64,000 nt of DNA from Wuchereria bancrofti (Eukaryota; Nematoda; Chromadorea; Rhabditida; Onchocercidae), in contig SSBO01000009.1 of assembly GCA_005281725.1 (NCBI GenBank), forward strand, positions 12,461,606-12,525,605. Reading direction: 5' to 3'. Under the pieces are notes generated by a model. It was not told the origin of the DNA. It saw only the letters and a program-made list of their open reading frames with translations, and did not search any database. Position numbers and translations under genes: made by a program. Positions 37,162-50,800 of this stretch are shown here, piece after piece (the stretch's first letter is position 1; every line of letters starts with the position of its first letter).

Positions 37162-38163
37162 AAAATACATTTCATGAAGAATATGAAATTTCAGAAAAGG
37201 AAAAAAAAAAAGGAAAACAAATCAAATTTTGACAAGAGGAGAAGTAACTTGCAGTTCGATTTTTTTTTTTGTCGAATTGTACTACTAAAACGATGAACAT
37301 GTATACCACATATGCCATAATATCTGCGATTTTCCTATAATTTTAAAACAAGAAATCTTTAATTTTACCAAAGTTATAATTTTAAATTTAAAATAATAGT
37401 TTTTAATAATTTGTAAATACTGATATTATTAGAGTTGATTCCTTCTCAAATAAATATATTCCCACTTTACGAAAGAAACATTACAAAACTGTATGAATAA
37501 TTTAGTTAGGGGGAAAAAAAGGAAGGAAATATTTGCCAAACTAGTTTAGTTAATATCCTAGGATGAATCTTCGTTTCATTTGAATCATTCAAGCCTTACT
37601 TAAAAAATATTTGTTCTCTTTCAATCTTAGTAGACAAATCTTACTAATACTTAATGCTTACACAAATGTTAGATCATACGGGTGGGTGAATTAATAACTT
37701 AAACCTAAAAAGATGATGAATGACCCAATAAGATTTCTGCCATTTGACATTATATTTACTATTACCCGTTCGTTATTCAATAAATTCTTGTTAACAATTG
37801 AATTTATAGATTTTTTTTTAAAAAAAAAGTACCTTTGTATAAATTGAATAACCTAACAGTACATATTACTATACATAATCTGCACGCTGCCATCCCAAAT
37901 TTCCCTTACAGTCATCTGGCGAAATGTCCTAAATTTTAAACAGTTTGAACTTTTTAATCAAAAATGAACAATGATAATTAGTGGTAGTGATAAATAATTT
38001 GATAAGTAATTATCTGTTTGGAACTTTAGTTCCCGTCTTATCAGTATGCATTTTGATTAATTCGTTTCGACAAAAGAAGAATGAAAATATGGACAAACAT
38101 ATAATTAATAAATGTTAAAACACTTCATTCTGTTACATAAGAAAAGAAAAAGAGAAATCTTGA

Positions 38164-41100
38164 TTAGAAGGATTTCAAAAAATGTCGTACTTTATCACTG
38201 GAAACTGTTGACGTATATAGTGTAGGAATTTTGGGCGCATTCGAATCGATCAGTGTCAACTTCTTATCTGTGTCACGCATTTCCGGAGTAGTTTCCTAAA
38301 ATCATCAATGATAATAACCAGTAGAGTTATTTTTTTTCTTGACTGCTCCTTTATTAACTAGATCAAATAACTCAAAAATTTTACAAAACACTTGCAGCTC
38401 GACGATAAGTTTGAAACTGGATAGACTTCAAAATTTAAATTAGCACTAATAAAAGAGAATATAATATGCTTACCTTCCTCAAAAATTCCGGAATTTCGAA
38501 CATCTTCCCTCTACCATCAATATGTTCTCGTTTACTTTGCTTTCTCGAACTAGTACTCCTCACAGTTTCAGGTAACCTAAGATTCTCAACGGCAGTATCT
38601 TCACCACAATATGGAATGTCAGCCATAGCTGCACTGGGCGTTCGTTGAAATGTTCCTAACGATTTCCGCCTACAAAATACGATATATATAATACAAATAT
38701 GTTAAATAGATCATAGTATTTCCATTTTTGTTTAAAAGAATTAAAAGTAAAATCGTAAAGTTTTACAGATCAAAGTTAACCTACTTTCTTGATCTCATTT
38801 TCGTATATATGGATATAAGAAAATGAGATCAAGCTAAAGCGCTAAATGACAGAAAAGGAAATACAAAAATTAAGATAGACATTTCATTGCATTTATTTCA
38901 GTCGTAAGTTATGATCGGTTTATGTAGTTCTTCCTAAAGTATGTACATGAAATAAACTGAGTGATTGAAAAGAACAAACAATATTTTGCAAACCTTATTT
39001 CATCAGTATAACTGGAAGGTGCTAACTGAGAATTATTTTGACTTCCAGAATGGTGCCCACGTTGTTGTTGCAGTGATGCTGCATGCTGCTGATGCGATGA
39101 TGATGATGAGGGTCCAGTATTATCGGATGATGATGGTTCACGATTTGTTACTGCATGACTCGCTTTTCGAACAAATTTCAACAAACCAGACGTGTGATCG
39201 GTCTGCAATAGACGTACGTTTGCTTTTTAACAGCGACTATTATTAGTTTGCTTCACTGAAATTACTAACATACTATGTAAAACTATTAAAACTCTCTCCT
39301 ATCTACTTTGAACAATTTTTAATTAAAAAAAAACAGTAACCTTAGCATTAGAATAAGAACGTGTTGCATTTGTCTTGCCCGTACGTAAATCAAAATCAGC
39401 TGGTAGTTCAACAAACGCAACATCACCATGCTGATAGAATGGTAAATTCATTGCTGGCGTTGAAAACTGTGTTGAATGAAATTCTTTTGCAATTTCCCGT
39501 TTCGGTGAATGCCTTCTTTCTAAAAAAAAAAAAAAAAGAAAACCACAGTTATACGGAATTATTATATAAATTTTCACGCAAGTAAACGAGCTTCAATTTT
39601 ATCTTACCAAAATATATTTTCAAAAAAAAAAAAGAAACTAAATCACAGAAAGTAACCTTGATATTTTTGCTGAGTCATCACTAAAACAAATCGTTGTCGT
39701 ATTGTACCAACAGTTGTCTGCCAGCTAACAGCATCGAAGGAGCTTGGAAGAACAACAACACATGAATCATAATCAATTAAATACTTGGCCAAAACTGGCC
39801 TTAATACGGCATTCAATGAAAGGCCATGTCGGGCTCGCAATAGTACGATTCTAAAATGAAGGATCACAAATTCAGAAACAGTGTGGAATTAAGCTTGATT
39901 AAGCTATCAAATGAAAATCTCAAGCATCAAAGCTATTTACATCTTTCAGTTTAAAACTTCTCAAAAGTACAAATGAAAAATTCAATTTCTACTAATACAT
40001 TAATAATATTCGGGGACTTGAATACAATATCATTTTATAAGATTTCAAATAAAGTCCAGTTTAAACATCATCTTATCATAGGACACGATTAATATACTTA
40101 TGGTTGGATAATATCATGATTTCATTAAGACTCAGAAATTTCGAATTAAGCTAGAAAAAAATATTGTTTCACATTAATCGAATAAAATACGACAATTTGA
40201 AGCAGTAATAATAATCTAATCAGTAATCACAGATGGTACATCTATCAGCAATTAATTTAAAGAAATATTTAGCCACACGATTACGAGAACAAATCATGAT
40301 TGCATCATTGAATAATCTAATCTAATCATTATGATCAATAAATTTTAGAAAATGAAACGTTCAGTAGAATTGTAAAAATATTAACCTTGAATTTGTGGAT
40401 GTACCCGTTTTATTTGAAGCATTCGGAATCATTATTTCAGCGGCAAAAAGTAGCACAGGTAACAAACGTACGCATCGATTATTTAATGCATCGATAGCTT
40501 GTCGAGCTGGATCAATCGTTGCACCCGACTAAAAAAAAAATTCAATGATTTCTATGTGTTCCATAAATTTCCAAACAGATTTGGATATTTCCAAAGGAAC
40601 CATATTCCACTACTTAAAAAAAAAAAAAAAAAAAAAATTGAATCTGGTTATAACATTGGAAATTTTCAAGAAATTTCATGCCTAATAGTTAATATTACAG
40701 AAGAAAACCTTCATGATTAAAAAAAAAAAAGAACAAATGGCTTTAAAGTCATATTTTTTGTATTCTATTGCTAAAAAATATGTAAACAAATTAACGTATC
40801 AAAATTCTATCCCAAAAGTAAATTCACTGATAAATTAACCTGTGCATCAACAACTTCGGTAGCACGTGGATCCATACCACGTTGAACAGCAACTGTTGCT
40901 GTCCATTTGCCCACCGATTCCGTCTGAAATATTATTCAACAAATAAATAAACATCAATTATATAAGATCTCATTTTTGTATTATTTTATGATCAATTTTA
41001 TTGAAAAGAACTAAATTTCCATAATTTAATTTAAAAAAGAAGTTAAAAAAAGAAATGCTAACTGGATCATGAAGAGCGATTTGTTCCACACATGGTGCAT

Positions 41101-44100
41101 CATTAAGCATTAATGTGCAAAACTTTGTACATACTTCAGTAACTCTTGAGCTAGAAGTACTTGGTGGTGGAGCACCAGAATGGGCCGTCTAAAGATCGAA
41201 TTTATTAGTACCAAAATTGCTTCATAAAATGCTATTTGTAATGTTCAAACGAAATTATTAAAATGACTTAATTATTGAAATTATTAAAAAAATGATTAGC
41301 TTCATATATTGCTGTATTTTTAATTGATTCATGATTTATATTTTTTTGTTATAAGATAAATTTATATAGGTGCAATTTACTTTTTTTAAGTAACTAAAGA
41401 ATGAAAGTAATTAGATTAAGAGAAATAGAAGAAGTCACTGGAAATAAACAAATTACGTTAATCAAAAGAAATATATAATAAGATAGGAATTAGCTGTTTA
41501 AAAATAAGATGATTAGTCCTGTCAAATATTGCAATCTTCATTATTAATAATTCATTCAGCAAACGTTTCAAATGAACGATTGATATTAAGGATAGCATAA
41601 CACCTGCTATGATCAGAACTAACCAATCGTCCTGGTAATAATTCGGATCAGGAATAACTACAATTTAACTATCAAACAAACATGTAAACAGACAATCCAC
41701 ACACACAACGTAAATTATAGAAAGAAATGCACACTAATACTACACTTGACAAACAATCACAGTGACAATCCAAAAATTTTCAAAAACCACCGAAATATTT
41801 CGGAAATTTTCGTAATTTTCAGTTTGAGAAAAAAAAAAAAAAAAAAAAAAAAAAACGAATAGTTGGATCAGAAAACTATTCTGAATGTAAAGCATTTCTA
41901 TAAAAGCCACTGAAAGCGTTCAACAAAATTCAGCATTTGCAAGAAATTTCTGAAAAATGTTGAAAGAATGAAAGAATAAAATATGAAACAAAAAAAAAAA
42001 AAAAAAAAAAAGATGGAAAAAGAGACCTCAGTGAGCAATGAACGTTGCTTCCCGGTAACAGTGAAGCCACGATGTCGCAGCGAATCGTGTTTACTTAGCG
42101 TTCCAATTCTTAGTTCAGTGTCAGACCTAGCAAACAATGGATCTCGCATATTTCCCGCATAACCTGATGGATCCAATTGCTCCTGTGTTAAAGATCGTCG
42201 TGAATTGGGATGAGATCTGGAAAATCGAGGTGACATGTATTGCTCAGTTGTCTCGTGCACCAGTGAGCTACCATGATCGTAGTTTTGTTCCAGTGAATCA
42301 CTGCCATCTGACCAAGCTTTTTTCCATCGTGAAAATCTGGGCTTAAGACCATGCCAGATTAACGATTTACGCTTCTTATCTCCGCGTCGTTTCTAGAAAC
42401 GAAAAACAAACAAACTGAACAAACAAACCAAACTAAATCATTCATTGCATATAATTAGTTGCTGCATACTCAACAAATTTAATTTTAGATATGGAAATCA
42501 AAATTTTCATTTTTCTTTTTTCATTACGATTATCCGGATACGGATACGGCCGCATATTAGCTTTCGAAAGCGCTCATGATACCAACCATTAAACTTTCCC
42601 ATTTTATTTTCTCCGCTGGCTGATCAATGATGGATTATTTGACTTTCAGCGGCAAACATTTGACAATATGTTGTTTAAAGTTATGCTTCGACATAGCCGA
42701 ATCTTGTCCCATTTTTCGTAATGAGATGAGAGATGCCTTCGTTGAATTTTGTGAGAGAAAGTTATTTTATAAAACTGAAGTAAAGAAAAAAAAAAAAAAA
42801 ATCCAACTTCTGCATTCCTTGTTAATTGTAACTATCAAAATATTCTCTTTTTCTTTTCTTTTTAAATTTTATTTTCATAATTTATTTAAAAAGACAAGAA
42901 ATAATTTTTATCACGGCATGCAAGAAGGATCAGAACGACCAATTTCAAAAGCATACCGCATTTCCTGTTCCAAAAAAAAAACATGCCAACTTTTGTTAAA
43001 ATAAAAAAAGTGAAATTTAAACAAAGAGAAACAGGAAGAAAGAATGAAAGAGAAGGAGAGAGAGAAAGAGAGCGCAAAAAACTAATTCATGCGTTCAAAC
43101 AATTATAATAAGATTACTAAAAAGCAAGTTTACTGCTTCGTTTATCAAATATTTGTTATTTCACTTTAATCCAAAGCTTTTTCCAACGCCTTCTATTTGA
43201 ATGAACAATAGCAGCTAAATTTGTGGGAAAAGAAATGCAAAGAAACAGAACATATAAGCAATTAATTATAGTCTTTTTTTTTTCTCCTTTCTTTATTTTT
43301 TGTTTTGAGATTAATTTAAACGAAAAGGCAAACTTACCCGAGAAGTTGATTCACTTGTCGTTGGAGTTCCGGATATTTCATCAGCGTCATCATCGAATGT
43401 TGGTGCTATGCCACCAGCACGCAGATAACGTGGCCAACAATCATATTTTAATAAATGAAAAATCTGAAATATTTCATTATATCGAATCAAATGAAAACAG
43501 TATGGAAAATGTTAAATAATTTTCATTGAAACTGACATATTCATTATTGCCTTTAACAAAATGATTGCATGTTGAATAGGTAAGTATAAGAATTTCCCAA
43601 AGAAAATCATGTTGGCTGCTAACATTTAATTCATTTCACTCAGTAAGCTAATCGGAATTTGAATTATTTCTTAATTTCATAAATCTATCAAAGTTTACCT
43701 TTGTTGAAATGTGATACAATTCCATAATGCGAAATAACCCATAATCTTTCAATAATAAAAACAAAAAACAGAAAAAAAAAACTACAAACTTTAGTCTAAA
43801 AGAAACAAAAATAATAAGCTTTACACTGTCAACAAAGGAACATCATGTAAGCTAACCTGATATTGTGCGACATCATAAAGTTGAGGTGTAAAGTCTCCTG
43901 ACATAACAGCATCTCTGATGCTTTTGCTTGTACTATTATCAATATTCACCGGTTCTATGCCATTTGGTGCAAAATATCGCTCAAAAATCTGACGGCCAAC
44001 TTCTGCTCTTTTTTCCAACTAAAAAAAAAAAAGAAAATATCTTTTTTGTTTTTTTAAAAAAAAAAAAGATAAGTGAATGCAAAATTGATGCATGTTATAA

Positions 44101-47100
44101 TGTTCTTATTTTTAAAATTTATTGATATCAAAAATGATAAAAAGATCACTTCTATTATTAATTCTCATTAGTTCTTAAAATATTCTATTTATTGTTACAA
44201 TTATCAAAAATGAAAAAAGAACTTTATCATTCGCTTTACAATAAATAAATTTATCATTGAAGACTTGCCAAAAACAAGAAACAATAAAAATTATCACTAA
44301 AGTGGAACAAATTAAAAATTACGAAGAATAAAGGCCTATTTTCAGAGAAAAACTCACTTTTAAATAAGTTAAAAAGAAATGATGCAAACATACATCTGAA
44401 TCAGGAATTGAACGATAATCTTCCACAGCCATATAAAAATTAATATTTTCAGCACAAAATTGTTGCTCAAGAAATTGCTGTAAAAATATGGTAAAAAAAT
44501 TAATTAGGAAATTCTTTTATGTTAAATTAATTTAAAATTAATAATAAAAGTATGGCTATTTTATTAGAGAATATTAAGATTTATGATAATATTTAACCTG
44601 AAATGGTTTTCTGTATGATTCGTTGTGCAGTATCCTTTCAACATCAATGCAAGTTCTATCACTTGTTTTATTACTACTGCTACGCGTTTCACTATCACCA
44701 TTCGCCATTACCATTGATTCAACCAACTTGTTAACTTGGCCTTCCGCCTTTATCGCTTTAAATTTTGTTATGGTCAAAAAAAAAAATTACTTATTTTATT
44801 TTTACTTTATTCTAGGTTTTTTTTTTTTTTCGCAAGATTACTTTTAGTTTTTTTTTCAATTAAAGATTTCATTAAAGTTTATTAGTCATATCATTCCAAA
44901 TATTTTATTTCCTTTCTGGGAAATAAAAGAGAAATTCATCTGATGATATTTCTTCTATTGCTAACCTTTTCTAGGATGCTAATTAATAAGTAAAAGTTTG
45001 GCAAGAAAAATAATTTGAATGTTATTAGATGTCAAATATAAACTTCTCAATATATTTTTTTCTAACTAAAAAAGAAAAAAAAAAAGATTTTTTTAGTCGT
45101 ACTGGAAATAAATGCGTGCTGTTCTGTTTTTGATGGAGACGATTGAATTACTTTGCAACATTCAGAGCAAGAAGAGTGTTTTGTATCTGATGAACGGAAA
45201 ACATTTCTGAAATACTATCTCTATTTGCAACATTTTCATTTATAATGAATGAATGACACATAATTTGATTCTTTGATCAGCAAGTGTAACATGCTTGAAA
45301 AAAAATAACCAGCTACCCGATCAGCTGATATGTTACAATCGAATGATTCAATTATTGAAATAATAAGCTTGTATTGGAAGATTAATTGATAACTCGATAA
45401 TTATCAGAAAATGTATTGAATACTATGTATGTATCATAGGGATAATCTCTCATTATTATAATTTAAAATTGCTTGATATGGAAGTGAGAAACTTGAGCAA
45501 TCTTACTTGGATGATTCATTATGGCGTTCGTCTTTTAGCACACCACTGAAGACGGCATCGGTCGTTTTATCACAGAACTCTTCAAAGAAATTTAGCAATA
45601 ATGCAGGGAAAGTTTTTTTTTTCAATTAATTTTAGCTTAAGTAAACAATGTTAATTTGGAAGGAAACTACACACACAATTTATGACATTTTAAACAAAGA
45701 AAAAGTGAGGAAAACTAAAATTTGAACTGACCTTCTGCTGAATTGCCGGAATTGGTGAATAGTGCATTGCATCCATGCCCGGTAGTACGGAATTGTTCAA
45801 ATTTTGTTGAACCAATACACTTCACTGCTTTTTTCTTTCCTTCAACTTTAGCTGGCGTAAAAATACTATCACCCTATAAATATCCATAAAAATTCTATTA
45901 AATTGAAAAAGAAAGCTAATATGCACACAAATCGTATTATATCCAGAAAAGAAAATTGAACTGCGTAAATTATTCTATGATTTTTTTTTTTTTTTGCATA
46001 TCATTCCTACTATCCAATTTTCATCCATCATCTATCTTATCTTTATAAAATATTCAATCTATTTCTTTCCTTGTTTCCTAACTTCTATAAGAAGTTTGAC
46101 CTTTCAGTAACCTTCATCGTCTTTTAAATGTTCGATTAGACAGTAATATTAATCATTGAATCATCTCCTAGAAACGATCTCATTAATTCTCGAAGAAATG
46201 ATTCCACAACAGCTTTGTGTAGGAAGAAAGAAAGGTGGGGGAGGAGGGGGAAGGGAGAAGAGAAATTCACTTAGTAGTGCAAAAATCCATTAAACTAGCC
46301 GCCTAAATATCGATAAAATTAGCTTTGCCATGGATAGGCTATCGTTTATAAATGAAGCATAACAGATGCTTTGCTGGAAGGACGGGGAAAAACAGTGGAA
46401 GTAAAAGAGGCGAAAACTTTGTTCTCTAAAATATTTTCCAGTAAAGGTATTTTCTTTTTCCTTCCCTATTAACTCTTAGTTAGAGTTGAAAAATTGAATG
46501 TTTCATTTATGCATTAATAGCTACAGCCAATAATCAACACTTCAAATGATCAATCTATTATATCATGATGGATCAAATGAATGAATGAACCATCTTCAAT
46601 TGATCTAAACGACACAACATTGACATATTAAATTAGGTATGGAATGTTATGCACCTGAATGTGATACTAAAATTAGTATACTGTCCTCTCTACACCAGTC
46701 CTGTCTTTTTTTTTTTTTTTTTGGATGATTTTTTGAAGGAGAATTCCTTTTCGAATAAAAATAGCTACTTTAAATGAATGTGTCCGTGATTAATTTACAG
46801 AATAATTAAACTAATATACCAAACAAAGATGATAAAAAGGAGCTTTTCATCATGGCCAAGCTATTTGGCAATAGTATGGTAATACTCTCCTGGATTTAAT
46901 GAATGGATCAAACGAAACGGGTAAAAGGGAAGGAAAAGGAGGAGGAGGGGGTGATGAATGAGTGGGTGGTAGGGGACGGTGAGACTGAGACATGAACAGC
47001 AAAACTAGGGGAAATTTTGCTTGAGCGGCCATCATAAGAGCTTTTAAGCTTAAAAAGATTAGAAAAATCAATTAAGCCTTTTTGGCCATTATGTGTGTCG

Positions 47101-47804
47101 TTTTTCTCATATCTCTTGTCCATCCTGTTGCCCATTCTTCGGGTCGATCCTCTCCTTTACCCTTCCTTTTTGCAATGTCTTTTTTTCCTATCACTCATCC
47201 TCTCTCTTCTTCCCCTTCCTTTTTCTTCTCACCTGACACACACACACACACACAATTACAACAACAACAACAACTCCTACTACTGCTACAATAACAACAA
47301 CTACTAAAATTTATCAATTTATTATTGTTTATCGTCTAGTTCCTGAATGAACATGAAATGTCACTATCAGTAATACTCACTTATTTTTAGCCATCATCAT
47401 CCTGTCCTGGATGATTCAGCTAGTTTAACATGTTTCATTTAGCTGATATATGTCCCAAAATGTTTCCTCCATTCATTTTCATCTTTCCTTTCAAGTAATT
47501 CTTCCTATCTCTTCCTTCTTTACTTTTTCATTCCGCAGTTCTTGACAATAAAATTACTTGTACGCACTACCAGCAATTCTTTTTGCATATAAACTTCTAT
47601 CTTATCTATTACTACTCACAATTCCCGCTTTTTTCTTTCTCTGGCTTCTTTCAAAACAAAAAAAGAGAGAGAGAGAAAAAAAAAAGAAGAAAATCCTCAA
47701 AAGAGTAAGTTAGTTGTTCTCTTTTCTTCTCCTATCCCTTCTTTTTCCTCTCCTCTTTCAATTTGAAAATTAGCCAGTTTTCAAGGTTTTCCTGATTTAG
47801 TAGA

Positions 47805-47842
<38 letters not shown>

Positions 47843-50800
47843 TTCTTCTCCAAAACTTCATTTTGTTAACTTGGACAAGTTAATATGAACGCATCAGTCT
47901 TGCTGTTTAATGATGTCAACTCGACAAAATAGTTGATTGAAGATTAAGATAACTTATGAGTGATATTCATTCTTTTTGGTTTTACTTATTTACTTCATTA
48001 ATTTCAGTATTCCTAAACTAATACTACTCATTTTTGTTGCATGATAAGAAAATGAGGGAAATATTCTAGCATGAATGACTGAGATAAAACGATAACCAAA
48101 AAAAAAAAAGAATTGAAGAATTGTAAAATTAAAAAACTTCAAGAATGTTCGAAAAAGTTTCACATTAAGGATGTGTTTGTAATTGATTAAATGCCACTAA
48201 AATGAATACCTGTAATTATTAATTCAGATAAGATAATGAATTTCTTCATTTCTCCGATAATTTTTTTTTCCTCTTAATTCTTCATTTCTCCGGTAAAGCA
48301 TTTAAAATGATTAACATATGCGGGATATATTACCAACTTTTCTTTTTTTTTTCCAATTTCAATCTAATACAAATTATGCGTTACAGACTTATTCCTTAAT
48401 CTATTTATTAGATCGTCGAATTTTTTTGAAATGATTATAAGTAATAATCTCAACCTATTCAAAATTTACCGAATTTAACAAAAAATTATAAGACCACCTC
48501 GTAATTACGCAAATTAGTTTAAATGTTGAGTGCAAAACGATGCATAGCTAATTTTTGCATATGAGAGACAGGTTTATCAATAGTATTCGAATAATTATTA
48601 TATAATAATGGAATAACTTTAAATAATTCTAGAAATTTAATTTATCATTAGAACATTTATACGGTTGATATGCATCTAATTTTAAGGAAATTATCACCTT
48701 CTACACTTCTTTCATTAATTATTTAAAGAAAAAGAAGCATTAAGCCTATCTTTTCGTAAAACAAAACCTAATTAATAACAAAAAAAAAAAAGATGGCCCT
48801 GCAAATTAAGCACAAAATATATCAGTGGCTAATCTCAAAATTTTTTTAACTCCTTCAAATATTGCAATTCAAAAAGAGTATTTGAAATGAAAAGAGAGAG
48901 AAAAACTCAGATTGAATCAGACAAAGTAGAAAAAAAAAATAATAAAGCATATATGTAGCATTATACATAATGGAGCATACCTAAACAAAACATACCAATG
49001 ACGTTAGAATTTAGAGAAAAATTTGATTACAAAAAAAAAAGTGAGATGAGCAAACACCAACAATCATTTAAAATCATTGAGTAGAGAGAGAAGTTAGAAA
49101 TACTTTATTGAAATGAAATTTTTCATTAGAGAAAAAAGAACATCCTGCAAGGTAAAATTTATTTATATTATTTGTTTTAAAATTATAACAAAATTTTCGT
49201 AACGATAAAAATTTTAGAAAGATAAACTGAACATTGTTACATATATAATGTGAATTGCACAAAAAATTTATGGTAGAATTATTACATTTGATATTTGATT
49301 AAGGTTAAAGTTAACGAATACAAATTAAAATACTTTTTTTTTTTAACACTATTAATGCAAATAAGAATATATTATTAACCAATAACGGCTATGAGTAATA
49401 AGTGCAGTTGCAATTTATTTTCCAACTGATTAAAATAAATTTGATAAAAAAAAAAAAAAATTCATTAGTTATGTGATAGAAGTACAAATAGGAATGACGA
49501 ATGAAAATGACGTATGGTCACAAATATTTTTTTTTTCTTGTTCATAAAAAAAAAAAAATGAAAGGAAAAAGAAACTGCAATACTCGTACTATTAATACAA
49601 ATAAGCTCGTATTATGCTAAATTATAACTGTTACAAGTAATAAATGTAATTAAAAATTAATAAAAATAAATTCGATACTAAATTTATTAGACTGAAATAC
49701 TAATGGACTGACGTTATATGACACTTTTTTTTTTCTTTTTGACATGGAGGAGGAAAAAGAAACTCCATTATTTGTGCTATTAATACAAATAAGTCTAAGT
49801 CATCGCTGTATCGAATTAGCTTACAATTTCAGTCTTACCTTATAAGGTATATATGGTTGGAAGAAAAAGTGAATGTATTAAGTGAAACAGAAATAATTTG
49901 GAAATATGAATAAAAAAAAGAGAATTTTTTGATTGCTAAATATAATTCGTCACTTACAATTATTTGAATAATCATTTAACTTGCCATATTATAACTTTAT
50001 CAGTTATGCAGTGTTATTTTTCATCATCATCATGGATTACGAGTGATAACAAAATTGGTTTTTTTCTTTTTTTTTTTTATAGATTCGATTATAGTTAAAT
50101 TAATCAATGTTATCAACACTTGATTTATTATCTTCACTATCCATCATGTGTCACTGTTATTTGTTGACATAAATTTTTATAAAAAGTTAAAAGGAAGGAA
50201 AATAGTGAAATATTTTTTTGTCCTTTATAAAAGAAAAAAAAGAACGATCACTAAATGCTTATTGTACTACTCAATCAATCTATGTACTTTTTAACGTTGC
50301 GTAAATATCAGCCAGTAATTGTAACACTTGCAAATTAAGTCAAATTTTATGACGTACCAGCAAAAACGATAATTTAACAATAATCATTCAAAAGTTATTT
50401 GAAAAGTTAGATAAGATCGTCACACTTGAATGCGTAATTTTTCACCAAAAGAATATTGTTCCTAAGGAATCATTCCGCGACAAATGCTCTTTCTTTCTCT
50501 TTTTTTTTCTTTTTTGAAATTCCTAAATTTAAATTTTGCAGACACTAAAATGAGCAACAACATATTTTGAATTGGTGCAATGAACTGGGAAATCATCCAA
50601 CACATCAATCATAGTTCTCGTAATGAATACCATTTTGTCAAATGTGATATTTTGAAATGATTTTAGGAGAGGAAAAAAAAAAATTAACAGAGAGACAGGA
50701 ATGGAGGGACAACAAAGAGAAATGGAAAAAAATGTAGAAACAAACAAAATGATGTTTCAAAAGCTGCAATAAATATCTACTACTCTTTAGATAAATATAT

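Larger units (their letters stand above)
31272..38163. other. AT-rich intergenic stretch between convergent genes
   Basis: About 6.9 kb between the stop of the PIP-box gene (plus) and the stop of the RGS gene (minus). It should hold both 3' UTRs. Otherwise it is homopolymer-rich AT sequence, with a (TA)11 at 36291-36312 and a 35-base A run at 37125-37159. No protein-like exon was seen on either strand. Confidence 0.5.

Noticed and set aside
46850..47135. Overlapping Pro/Ser-rich minus-strand frames
   Set aside because: They translate the complement of the G-rich purine tract; low complexity and inside an intron.
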